Below, in pieces: positions 1 to 7,479 of a DNA stretch of 8,821 nucleotides (position 1 is the first letter of the stretch; the number at the start of each line of letters is the position of its first letter). Source of the DNA: Desulfatitalea sp. (GTDB lineage: Bacteria > Desulfobacterota > Desulfobacteria > Desulfobacterales > Desulfosarcinaceae). A model generated the notes under the pieces. The model did no database searches. It was not told the origin of the DNA and saw nothing but the letters and a program-made list of their open reading frames with translations. The position numbers and the translations under genes are program-made. The stretch spans positions 1 to 8,821 of the forward strand of contig JABDRH010000093.1 of the NCBI GenBank assembly GCA_013041835.1, given 5' to 3'.

Positions 1-1221
1 GGATATGACCGGATCAGGCACGTACATGGAGGTCATGGTGAGATTGATGCCCGGTGACACGAAGGTGTCGCCCGAAGCGCAGTCCACGCCGAACATGGCA
101 CCGATGAACCCGGCCGGCAGCTCGGGGATGTCTTCCATCTGGTTGGCGTGCATGCGCACCAGCCGGCCGATTTTGATCTTTTTTCCGGTGCGCACGTTGA
201 TGATGGTATCGCCTTTGGCCAGCTTTCCCTGGTAGACACGGACATAGGTGAGTTGTCCGTATTGGCCATCCTCAAGTTTAAAAGCCAGGGAAACCGTGGG
301 CAGAGCATCGTCGGTTTTCAGGTCCACGGGTTCTTCGGCGGCTTCCAGGTTCAGGGCCTGGTTGACAATATCCCCCGGACTGGGCAGCAGCTGCATTACC
401 CCGTCCAGCAGAGGTTGAACCCCTTTATTCTTGTAGGCCGATCCTATGAAGACCGGGGTGATTTTACGCTGCAGCACACCGGTGCGCAGGGCCGCGATGA
501 GCAACTCAGGGGGCACGGGCTTGTCTTCCAGCACCAGCTCGGTCAATTCATCCGAGAACATGGTGGCGGCGTCAATCAAGGCTTCCCTTTTTTCCGCCGC
601 TTCATTCAACAATTCGGCGGGGATCTCCTGCTCTTCGATTATTTCGCCGTTCTCGCCCTTGAAGTAAACAGCCTTCATGCGAATGAGGTCAACCACGCCG
701 GCATGGTCCGCCTCGAGACCGATGGGCAACTGCATGGCGACGGCTTTGTGACCCAGTTTGGTGTTGAGCTGTTCGATCACTCGGGTGGGATTGGCGCCGT
801 TGCGGTCGCATTTGTTCACAAAGGCAATACAGGGCACTTTGTAGCGTTTCATCTGCTGGTCTACGGTGATGGATTGAGATTGGACACCGCCTACGGCACA
901 TAGGACGAGAATGGCGCCGTCGAGCACCCGCAGCGAACGCTCCACCTCGATAGTGAAATCCACGTGGCCCGGGGTGTCGATGATGTTGATTTCATGGTTT
1001 TTCCACTGGCAGAAGGTGGCGGCCGAGGCGATCGTGATGCCGCGCTCCTTTTCCAGTTCCATGGAATCCATGGTGGCGCCTACACCGTCCTTACCTTTCA
1101 CATCATGAATCGCATGGATGCGCTGTGTATAATAAAGAATACGCTCAGTCAGCGTTGTTTTGCCCGAATCGATATGGGCGCTGATGCCGATGTTGCGGAC
1201 AGATTGGGTATTGGTGTTCAT
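1..1221 (-). CDS. fusA: Elongation factor G, mitochondrial-EFG1-like (spd) type; 3' part beyond window
   Basis: Translational GTPase that moves tRNAs and mRNA through the ribosome after peptide transfer; cytoplasmic. The 407 codons present cover the G domain (about 1-285) and most of domain II (about 300-405); domains III-V lie outside the window. GTPase motifs are visible: G1 AHIDSGKTT (15-23), RGITI (60-64), DTPGH (82-86), NKCD (136-139) and GSAYKNKG (260-267). The wording of [20 protein letters not shown] and the [15 protein letters not shown] stretch resembles mitochondrial EFG1 and bacterial spdEFG1 more than the usual bacterial FusA (AHIDAGKTT). In Borrelia, two such EF-Gs divide translocation and ribosome recycling; by family resemblance this one would be the translocating type. 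The start at 1221 has an AAAGGA ribosome binding site 8 bases upstream (1230-1235). The gene stands alone, divergent from the CoA-transferase, with no str-operon neighbour in view. Confidence 0.95.
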   Translation of the reverse strand, partial: MNTNTQSVRNIGISAHIDSGKTTLTERILYYTQRIHAIHDVKGKDGVGATMDSMELEKERGITIASAATFCQWKNHEINIIDTPGHVDFTIEVERSLRVLDGAILVLCAVGGVQSQSITVDQQMKRYKVPCIAFVNKCDRNGANPTRVIEQLNTKLGHKAVAMQLPIGLEADHAGVVDLIRMKAVYFKGENGEIIEEQEIPAELLNEAAEKREALIDAATMFSDELTELVLEDKPVPPELLIAALRTGVLQRKITPVFIGSAYKNKGVQPLLDGVMQLLPSPGDIVNQALNLEAAEEPVDLKTDDALPTVSLAFKLEDGQYGQLTYVRVYQGKLAKGDTIINVRTGKKIKIGRLVRMHANQMEDIPELPAGFIGAMFGVDCASGDTFVSPGINLTMTSMYVPDPVIS

Positions 1222-1321
1222 CTTGGTTTTCCTTTGAGATGTAAGTCACAGCGCCCGCGCCGCAGCCGGGCCGCGCTTTTATTATCGCCCCGTTTGCCGG
1301 TTTATTAACTTTAACGGAGCA

Positions 1322-1352
1322 ACTATACGATTTTATGTTTATCGTCAGCGGG
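1322..1352 (-). promoter_or_regulatory. Weak sigma-70-like promoter candidate for the EF-G gene
   Basis: On the minus strand a TATAGT -10-like hexamer lies at 1327-1322, about 100 bases upstream of the EF-G start. No convincing -35 box sits at 16-18 bases; the nearest match is CTGACG at 15 bases. The leader between it and the start contains a GC-rich stem, GCCCG/CGGGC with a 9-base loop, around 1250-1270 just upstream of the ribosome binding site. This is a low-confidence call resting on the -10 match only. Confidence 0.25.
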
Positions 1353-1455
1353 ACGTCCTTTTACCCGCAGTGTGTCAATTGCTGATGTCGATTCGATGAG
1401 ATAGGTTAAATTATGATGAGCATTTCATGGGCAATCCTTACGGGCGGAAATGAAA

Positions 1456-1484
1456 CCCTCATCTGAGGTGCAGCCAGATGAGGG
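1456..1484. repeat. Perfect 10-bp inverted repeat, possible activator-binding site
   Basis: The arms CCCTCATCTG (1456-1465) and CAGATGAGGG (1475-1484) are perfectly complementary and separated by 9 bases (AGGTGCAGC). The repeat sits in the divergent intergenic region, centred about 160 bases upstream of the predicted sigma-54 start site of the CoA-transferase gene, a typical distance for an enhancer-binding protein site. It could instead serve the divergent EF-G gene, or form an RNA hairpin. On the minus strand it is followed by TTTCATTT, a poor T-tract, so a terminator is unlikely. Confidence 0.5.
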
Positions 1485-1591
1485 CGCTTCCAATTCGAAG
1501 CCGGTACTAATATTGTCGCTGATCAGCTTTGTCAACAAAAAAAATAGGCAAATGCCGTTGATTCGCCATGCCTGCACCCTAATGCCTTTTT

Positions 1592-1653
1592 CCCGAAGGG
1601 TCAAGATGGTACTCCCATTGCGAATGATCCTTGACTTCCAATGGGTCTTCGGG
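1592..1653. repeat. Nested inverted repeats across the promoter region
   Basis: An outer pair, CCCGAAG (1592-1598) and CTTCGGG (1647-1653), encloses an inner pair, CCCATTG (1614-1620) and CAATGGG (1639-1645). A third, overlapping pair is GTCAAG (1600-1605) and CTTGAC (1630-1635). All arms are perfect over 6-7 bp. The set covers both promoter candidates, so it could be an operator region, or partly chance. An RNA role is less likely if transcription starts near 1633, because the left arms would not be transcribed. Confidence 0.35.
1607..1622 (+). promoter_or_regulatory. Candidate sigma-54 (-24/-12) promoter
   Basis: TGGTAC (1607-1612), five bases, then TTGCG (1618-1622) matches the sigma-54 pattern TGGCAC-N5-TTGCW, with the invariant GG (1608-1609) and GC (1620-1621) exactly ten bases apart. 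Transcription would start near 1633, giving a leader of about 80 bases before the CoA-transferase start. An eight-base A-tract (1537-1544) lies between this promoter and the inverted repeat at 1456-1484. A competing sigma-70 reading, TTGACT (1631-1636), 17 bases, TCAAAT (1654-1659), is also possible. Confidence 0.5.
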
Positions 1654-1713
1654 TCAAATGAGCACCTCGTTGAATGCTGTTTTTAATGGTTTACGGGAAA
1701 CAAGGAGCATTGC

Positions 1714-3606
1714 ATGGACTTAAATCAAGCCTGCCCGGAGAAGGTGGTCGATGCCAGAACGGCTTTGGCCGAGATCAAAAACGGAAGCCGGATTTTCATC
1801 GGTACAGGTTGCGGTGAACCTCAACACCTGATTCGTGCATTGGTGGAGGACTCCGTCATTCAGGATGCCGTCATCTATCAAATGCTCTCCTTTACCCTTT
1901 CCGACTACGTGGATGACAAGGACTTTCTCAAACGGTTCGCCCTTAAATTGTTTTTTATCAGCACCAGTATGCGCAAGGCTGCCTTCGAGGGGAAAATCGA
2001 CTATCTGCCTGCCTACCTGTCACAGATCCCCCATATGTTTTCCAGCCAGCGCATCGGGTTGGATGTGGCCTTGATACAGGTCAGCCCGCCGGACCGTTTC
2101 GGATATTGCAGCCTGGGGGTTTCCGTGGACATCACCAAGGCAGGCCTGGATGGCGCGCGCATGGTCATCGCCCAGGTCAACTCGAAAATGCCGCGTACCT
2201 GGGGCGACTGTATCGTGCACATCGACGAGATCGACTACTTTGTCCCCTACGATGAACCGCTGGTAACGGCGATTCCTATGGAAAAAAACACGGCGATCGC
2301 CGCCCGCATCGGTTTTTACGTCAACCAGTTGGTCGATGACGGGACGACGATTCAGGTGGGGTTCGGCCATCTGCCCAATGCCATTTTGCCCGCGTTAATG
2401 GGCAAGAGCGATTTGGGGGTGCATACTCAGCTGATTACCGATGCGTTTCTGCCGCTGTTTGAACGTAATGTCATCACCAACAAGAAAAAGACCCTGCTGC
2501 CGGGCCGGGTGGTGGCCTCTCTATGCATGGGATCTGAAAAACTTTACAACTATGTGAACGACAATCCCCGGTTTTACTTTCGCTCCTCGGATTTCGTAAA
2601 CGATCCCACGGTGATTGCCCGAAACGACAACCTGGTCTCGATCTCTTCCGCCTTGGAAGTGGACCTGACGGGCCAGGTGTCCACCGATTCCATGGGCTAT
2701 CTGTTTTACAGCGGTATCGGCGACCAGGTGGATTTTTTACGCGGCAGTAGCATGTCCAAAGGCGGTTTCGCCATCATTGCGCTGCCGTCTACGGCCCAAA
2801 ACGGCCGCGTTTCGCGTATTGTCCCCAGTCTAAGCGAAGGGGCCGGCGTGGCCACCACTAGAGGCGACGTCAATTTCGTGGTGACCGAGTATGGTATCGC
2901 CGAATTGAAGGGCAAAAGTATTTACCAGCGGGTAATGGAACTGGCCCAGATCGCCCATCCCAAATTCCGTGAGGAACTCATCGAGGTGGCCAAGAAACGA
3001 CATTATATCTTTTCCGATCAACTGCCGCCGGTTCAGGATGACCTGATTTTTCTTGAGGGGTATAAATCCCGGATCACCCTGCGCAACGGTAAAACCGTCG
3101 AATTCAGGCCGCTGCTGCCGTCGGACGAGTTCGCCTACCGAAATTTTTTCTACTCTCTGAAAGAAGAGACCATCTACCTGCGTTTTTTTTACAAAATGAA
3201 GCTCTTCTCCCACGAGCATGCTCAGCAGCAGTGGGCTAGCGTGGATTACCATAAGAATATGTCCATTATCGGCTTGGTGCAAAAAGGGGGATACCAGGAA
3301 GTCGTGGTTATCGGCTCCTATGCCGACGACGAGAATGGTCGGGCGGAAGTGGCGTTTGTGGTGCGCGAGGATTATCAGGGCATGGGCGTCACTTCCCACT
3401 TGCTGCCCCAGATGGAAGCCATTGCCAAGGAAAACGGCTTTAAAGGTTTTGTCGCTACGGTGCTCAAAGAAAATAAGGCCATGGTAAGGGTATTTAAAAA
3501 ATGCTATCCCAATGCTCAGATCATCACCGGCGGCGGCATGGATTACACCATCATCATGGATTTCTACCCGGAAACCAAGCAGCCCTCCGAAAAGCAGCCA
3601 TCTTAG
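1714..3606 (+). CDS. Acetyl-CoA hydrolase/CoA-transferase fused to a GNAT acetyltransferase domain
   Basis: Residues 1 to about 430 form a class I acyl-CoA hydrolase/CoA-transferase of the acetate or 4-hydroxybutyrate CoA-transferase type. Visible family blocks are VSPPDRFGYC (123-132), VGFGHLPNA (215-223), the NNNP-like VNDNP (281-285), QVDFLRG (338-344) and VTEYGIAELKGKS (390-402). Residues about 450-617 are a GNAT domain with the acetyl-CoA-binding segment VVREDYQGMGV (549-559), resembling the acetyltransferase part of Pat proteins. This fused architecture occurs in other Desulfobacterota and related groups. Such proteins exchange or hydrolyse acyl-CoA thioesters in the cytoplasm; the GNAT substrate is unknown. 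Aligned by eye to Clostridium aminobutyricum 4-hydroxybutyrate CoA-transferase, whose catalytic Glu238 lies in GIHSEM, this protein reads GVHTQL, placing Gln239 at that position. The start has AAGGAG (1702-1707) 6 bases upstream. It probably forms an operon with rsmG; a sigma-54 promoter candidate lies upstream. Confidence 0.9.
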   Translation: MDLNQACPEKVVDARTALAEIKNGSRIFIGTGCGEPQHLIRALVEDSVIQDAVIYQMLSFTLSDYVDDKDFLKRFALKLFFISTSMRKAAFEGKIDYLPAYLSQIPHMFSSQRIGLDVALIQVSPPDRFGYCSLGVSVDITKAGLDGARMVIAQVNSKMPRTWGDCIVHIDEIDYFVPYDEPLVTAIPMEKNTAIAARIGFYVNQLVDDGTTIQVGFGHLPNAILPALMGKSDLGVHTQLITDAFLPLFERNVITNKKKTLLPGRVVASLCMGSEKLYNYVNDNPRFYFRSSDFVNDPTVIARNDNLVSISSALEVDLTGQVSTDSMGYLFYSGIGDQVDFLRGSSMSKGGFAIIALPSTAQNGRVSRIVPSLSEGAGVATTRGDVNFVVTEYGIAELKGKSIYQRVMELAQIAHPKFREELIEVAKKRHYIFSDQLPPVQDDLIFLEGYKSRITLRNGKTVEFRPLLPSDEFAYRNFFYSLKEETIYLRFFYKMKLFSHEHAQQQWASVDYHKNMSIIGLVQKGGYQEVVVIGSYADDENGRAEVAFVVREDYQGMGVTSHLLPQMEAIAKENGFKGFVATVLKENKAMVRVFKKCYPNAQIITGGGMDYTIIMDFYPETKQPSEKQPS

Positions 3607-3618
3607 AGGCTGTACCCA

Positions 3619-4284
3619 ATGCGTGTCGGTGACGACCAATGGCTGGAAACACTTATTCAGGGTGCCCGGCAATTTGGCGTTCGAGTAGAGCACTCCCAAG
3701 CGGTTTTGATGGCCGGTCATGCCGATGCACTCCTGCACTGGAATCGAAAGACCAACTTGACCCGCATCGTTGATCCTTTGGAAGTGGCGGTCAAGCATTT
3801 TGTGGATGCCATTGCCCCCCTTGCCGAAATTCCAGAGTGCGGGGAATTGCTCGATATCGGCACCGGCGGCGGATTTCCCGGGTTGCCGTTAAAAATTATG
3901 CGGCCCGACCAGTCCATGCTGCTCATCGACGGTTCACGAAAAAAGATCAGCTTTGTTCGGGAAGTGATTCGCCGGTTGGCGCTTCCGGCCGCCAGGGCGG
4001 AACAATGGCGCGTTGAGGCTTTGGGCGCAAGGGTCGATTGCCGCCATAAATTCGATGTTATTGTTTGCCGGGCTTGGACCCATTTGCAAACGGCAACTCG
4101 CATGGCCCTACCGCTGTTGGCGTCCGGCGGGCGATTGATTGTGTATCAGGGACCTGAAGATGCACCGGCGGAAGATGTTCGCCAGGGCGCGGCGTCGGTG
4201 GACGGTTGTGTGGTTGCATCCCTGGATTACTGCCTGCCCTTTCTTGGAGATCGAAGATCTGTCAAGGTATTGACCCACAGGTGA
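3619..4284 (+). CDS. rsmG: 16S rRNA (guanine-527-N7) methyltransferase RsmG (GidB)
   Basis: SAM-dependent methyltransferase that adds a methyl group to N7 of G527 in 16S rRNA (E. coli numbering); loss of this modification gives low-level streptomycin resistance in several bacteria. The 221 residues match the normal family length. Family marks are WNRKTNLTRI (41-50), HFVDAIAPL (60-68), the SAM-binding loop LLDIGTGGGFPGLPL (77-91), the acidic strand end LLIDGSRKK (101-109) and the VCRAW motif (149-153). The start at 3619 is 12 bases after the CoA-transferase stop, and its likely ribosome binding site AGAGG (3605-3609) overlaps that stop codon, so the two genes are probably co-transcribed and translationally coupled. 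Placement behind a CoA-transferase gene rather than beside mnmG or parAB is less usual. Confidence 0.95.
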   Translation: MRVGDDQWLETLIQGARQFGVRVEHSQAVLMAGHADALLHWNRKTNLTRIVDPLEVAVKHFVDAIAPLAEIPECGELLDIGTGGGFPGLPLKIMRPDQSMLLIDGSRKKISFVREVIRRLALPAARAEQWRVEALGARVDCRHKFDVIVCRAWTHLQTATRMALPLLASGGRLIVYQGPEDAPAEDVRQGAASVDGCVVASLDYCLPFLGDRRSVKVLTHR

Positions 4285-4296
4285 TGGGCAAAAGCA

Positions 4297-7200
4297 TCAA
4301 GGCAACTTTATTGGTGCAACTGAAATGCGGCCTTGCCGGCGCGCCGCGATGCCCTTTGCGGCCGCAACAGCGCTGGCCGGCGTGGTGATATTGGCGATAC
4401 GGCGGCGGATGGCCGTTGTACGGATATAGCTGTCATCCTGGTGGCTCTGATCTCCACTGGGCGTATTGATCACCATTTGCACCTGGCCGTTTTTCATATC
4501 ATCCACCAGGTTGGGGCGGCCGAAACCGAGTTTGTTCACCAATGTCGCTTCGATGCCGTGTTCGGCCAGGTGGTCCCGGGTGCCCTGGGTGGCCTTGATG
4601 TTGAAGCCTTGCTCTTGAAGGACCCTTGCCGGTTCGAGGATACTGGCCTTATCTTCGTCCGTCACCGTGATCAACACGGTGCCTTCCGTGGGCAAAGGAT
4701 TTGCGGCGGCTTCGAGGGCTTTGAAATAGGCCATGCCGAATGAGGCGGATAAGGCCAGCACGCTGCCCGTGCTCTTCATCTGGGGACCGAGCAACGGGTC
4801 TTCCTGGGTGAATACATTGAACGGAAAGACCGCTGATCGAACGCTGAAATATGGCAATTGCGGCGATTTCAGCGGCAGGTCGCGAAGGCAGTTCCCCAAA
4901 AGGACTCGTATGGACCAGTCGGCCAAGGAAAGCCCGGCACTTTTTTGCATGAGAGCCAGGTCGCGGCATATATCACAGGAGGCATCCAGAAGGTAAACCG
5001 TGTCCCGGTATACGGCAAAGCGCAGATTGAGCAGACCGCGGATACCCAATGCCATCGCGCACTTCATCGCGTAGTCGTTGATGGTTTCAATATGCCGCGG
5101 GGCGATGCTGTAAGGGGGTACCACCCACGCCGAATCCCCCGCATGCACGCCCGCCAGCTCAATATGCTCCACGACCGGGGCCACGAACACATCCTCTCCG
5201 TCACACAGCACATCCACCTGGGCTTCGATGGCATATTCCAGAAAACTCTCCATAAAGAGCGAGATCCCGTCATCCGCCCCGGCCCGGGAGAAAAATGCAT
5301 CGAGGCTTTCTTTATCCAAAACCAACTGGAGCGGCAGGTCGGACCGTACCCCGGTGCGGTGAAGCCACAGCGGGTATCCTATGGTCTCGGCGGCCTTGCG
5401 GGCTTCATCCATATTGCGCGGCTGCGCAGCCAAGGGTTGGGGGATACCCAGTTGCCGGAATTGTTGCCGGAGGGCCGCACGGTCGTGGATGACCTGTAAC
5501 TGCGCTGCCGATAGGCCCAACAGCGGGGCGCCCACGTCATCGGCGGCGTGAAGCCTGCGTACGATGGATGGGGCGGCAAATTGGGTCACGATACCCATGG
5601 GATGAAGCGCATCGGCCACGGCCTGGATGGTTTCCGGGCAGAGTACATCGCAGAAACAAGCGCCAGGGCCGCCGTGCCCGGTGGTGATACTGGTGAGACT
5701 GTTGTTCACCACAACCGGCGTAAACCCCATGGCCTTGGCGGCCCCGGCCGCGTGAAAAATGGCATGATCGCACTCTAGTCCGCGGCCGATACGCACCGGA
5801 CCGTTGCCGATGATGACCACATGCTTGTCAGTGGTGGTGGCTTTGGCCGTGTGGCGGCTGTCGTAGGCGGCATACCGAAGTGCCCCGTCCGGTCCTACTG
5901 GGCGCGAGACGGTCAGCCAGCCGGGCGTCACGCCCATACGGATTCTGGCCGAGCGCAGGTCGGCTTCCTGCAAATCGAGCAGCCGGGCGAGATAACTATC
6001 GGCAAATCCCTTGCACTTGGCTTTCCGCAGCAGGTCTTCAGGGGGAACCACGCCCTTGAAGCGGCATATTTCAGCTTCGATGACTGTCAGGGACTGGATA
6101 CGTTCAATGAACCACGGCGCAATGTGGGTGACTGCCGCCAATGCGCCGGCATTGGCGTTTTGCTTCAGGGCTTCATACACTGTAAACTGACGCCGGCTGG
6201 TCGGCTGCGCACACTCGGTTAAAAGCTCGGGCAACGCTGGAACGGTTTCCGATTCCCGGGCGGAAAAGCCGTCGCGGTCCGTATCGGCCGCTCGCATGGC
6301 TTTGTGAAAAGCCTCCTCGAAAGTACTGCCAAGGCCCAATGCTTGACCCAATGCCTGCATTTGCGGTCCCAACCGGTCCGTGACCTTCGTCAGGCGGTCA
6401 AACGCCCAACAGGGCCATTTGACGGCTACCAGGTTCGGGTTTATCTGCTTCATCCGGGAAGGCGTCAGATGTTCCGGCACCTGGTCCCAGGTGAGTCCGG
6501 CGGCCAGCAAGGCGGCCAGCGACGCGATGGGCATACCCGTTGCACGTTCCACCATGGCGGACGTTCTTGTGTAGCGAGGGTGTACGGCGGTTATCAACAC
6601 GGGCCGACCTGGCGACTGAAGGGCAAAACGGATGGTCGCACAGCCAACGATGCCCAAATGATCGACAATCCGGCGGGCATGGGTTTGCAGTGCCGCCAAA
6701 ATGTCATCCGGAACGGTTTGGGTTGGAAATACGGCAATGGCGTCGCCCGGATGAATGCCGGCGCTATCGACATACTCCACCGCACCGGCCAGAATAGTCT
6801 GCCCCTGCTTATCACGAAGCATTTCCACTTCGATCTGCTGCCAGGTCATCAAGGAAGCTTCCACTGACAATGAGACGCCCGATTCCGGTGTCACGGCGGC
6901 GGCACTGGCACGCAACTCATCCTGGTTATAAACCATGACGCCGTCGACCAGAATATCGGGATCATCACAGCGCAGCACCACCGGGTACTCCAGCGACTGT
7001 GCTTTCGCGGCGGCTTCGTCGGCATCGGCGACGGTGAAAATGTTCAGCGTTTGCAGTTGTATGGCGGCCAAGGCGGAACGTAGGCCGTCTTTATCCAATA
7101 CCTGGGCCAGGGATGCCGCCGGGCTGCCCCAGACCTCTGGTTGGGCTGTAGTATGGAGAGGATGCTCGTTCCACTGCTCGATCAGGTGCAGCCCCGGGCG

Positions 7201-7479
7201 ACCTCCGAAAATCGGCAGAATGGCGTCCGGTTTTTCAATCCGGATAATCTCTTCCAGATCATCGGGTTGGAGGGGTTCGACGTACGCAGTCACCACGTCT
7301 TCCAGATCGGTTAAAACGGCATCAGGGTTGCTGTCCAGGGCGATGATCCGGCATCCTGCGGCGTTCAACGCCATTGCGGCCTCCACGGCGCCAGCGTCGC
7401 ACTCGCCTGACTGTCCGATCCGTGTCGGGCCTGCGCCGATGATCAATACGGTGGTGTTTGCAAGGGATCGGTTATTCAT
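4297..7479 (-). CDS. CarB-like protein (carbamoyl-phosphate synthase large subunit paralogue), probable pseudoenzyme
   Basis: The 1060-residue chain follows the CarB layout throughout: N-terminal ATP-grasp half (about 1-400), oligomerisation segment (about 410-535, with KGFADSYLARL), second ATP-grasp half (about 550-920) and a C-terminal MGS-like allosteric domain (about 932-1050). Retained blocks include LIIGAGPTRIGQ, GIHPGD, VVIIGNGPVRIGRG, EHIELAGVHAGDS and DPLLGPQMKSTG. Catalytic parts are altered: the glycine-rich loop after Arg170 reads CDDPDILVDG, and the positions of E. coli metal ligands Gln285/Glu299/Asn301 and Gln829/Glu841/Asn843 hold Arg284/Ala298/His300 and Arg820/Asp832/Ser834. 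Arg715 appears as His707 and the ornithine-site Glu892 as Ser882. It is therefore unlikely to make carbamoyl phosphate; a regulatory role is inferred. I chose ATG 7479 because AAAGGAG (7485-7491) sits 5 bases upstream and it leaves 14 residues before GAGP, as in CarB; an in-frame ATG at 7518 is less likely. No carA is adjacent. It converges on rsmG with a 12-base gap. Confidence 0.85.
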   Translation of the reverse strand: MNNRSLANTTVLIIGAGPTRIGQSGECDAGAVEAAMALNAAGCRIIALDSNPDAVLTDLEDVVTAYVEPLQPDDLEEIIRIEKPDAILPIFGGRPGLHLIEQWNEHPLHTTAQPEVWGSPAASLAQVLDKDGLRSALAAIQLQTLNIFTVADADEAAAKAQSLEYPVVLRCDDPDILVDGVMVYNQDELRASAAAVTPESGVSLSVEASLMTWQQIEVEMLRDKQGQTILAGAVEYVDSAGIHPGDAIAVFPTQTVPDDILAALQTHARRIVDHLGIVGCATIRFALQSPGRPVLITAVHPRYTRTSAMVERATGMPIASLAALLAAGLTWDQVPEHLTPSRMKQINPNLVAVKWPCWAFDRLTKVTDRLGPQMQALGQALGLGSTFEEAFHKAMRAADTDRDGFSARESETVPALPELLTECAQPTSRRQFTVYEALKQNANAGALAAVTHIAPWFIERIQSLTVIEAEICRFKGVVPPEDLLRKAKCKGFADSYLARLLDLQEADLRSARIRMGVTPGWLTVSRPVGPDGALRYAAYDSRHTAKATTTDKHVVIIGNGPVRIGRGLECDHAIFHAAGAAKAMGFTPVVVNNSLTSITTGHGGPGACFCDVLCPETIQAVADALHPMGIVTQFAAPSIVRRLHAADDVGAPLLGLSAAQLQVIHDRAALRQQFRQLGIPQPLAAQPRNMDEARKAAETIGYPLWLHRTGVRSDLPLQLVLDKESLDAFFSRAGADDGISLFMESFLEYAIEAQVDVLCDGEDVFVAPVVEHIELAGVHAGDSAWVVPPYSIAPRHIETINDYAMKCAMALGIRGLLNLRFAVYRDTVYLLDASCDICRDLALMQKSAGLSLADWSIRVLLGNCLRDLPLKSPQLPYFSVRSAVFPFNVFTQEDPLLGPQMKSTGSVLALSASFGMAYFKALEAAANPLPTEGTVLITVTDEDKASILEPARVLQEQGFNIKATQGTRDHLAEHGIEATLVNKLGFGRPNLVDDMKNGQVQMVINTPSGDQSHQDDSYIRTTAIRRRIANITTPASAVAAAKGIAARRQGRISVAPIKLP

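Noticed and set aside
148..903. Long plus-strand open frame (251 codons) within the EF-G region
   Set aside because: It is antisense to EF-G, whose minus-strand reading carries all GTPase motifs; the plus-strand product shows no family resemblance.
1456..1484. Inverted repeat read as a rho-independent terminator
   Set aside because: No gene ends here on either strand, and neither side has a proper T-tract.
1450..1686. 78-codon plus-strand frame in the divergent intergenic region
   Set aside because: It runs through the perfect inverted repeat and the promoter candidates, has no good ribosome binding site, and its product looks like no known protein.
2830..3798. 322-codon minus-strand frame opposite the CoA-transferase/GNAT gene
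   Set aside because: It lies antisense to two genes recognised by motif and spans their boundary; its sequence is a mirror of GC-rich coding DNA.
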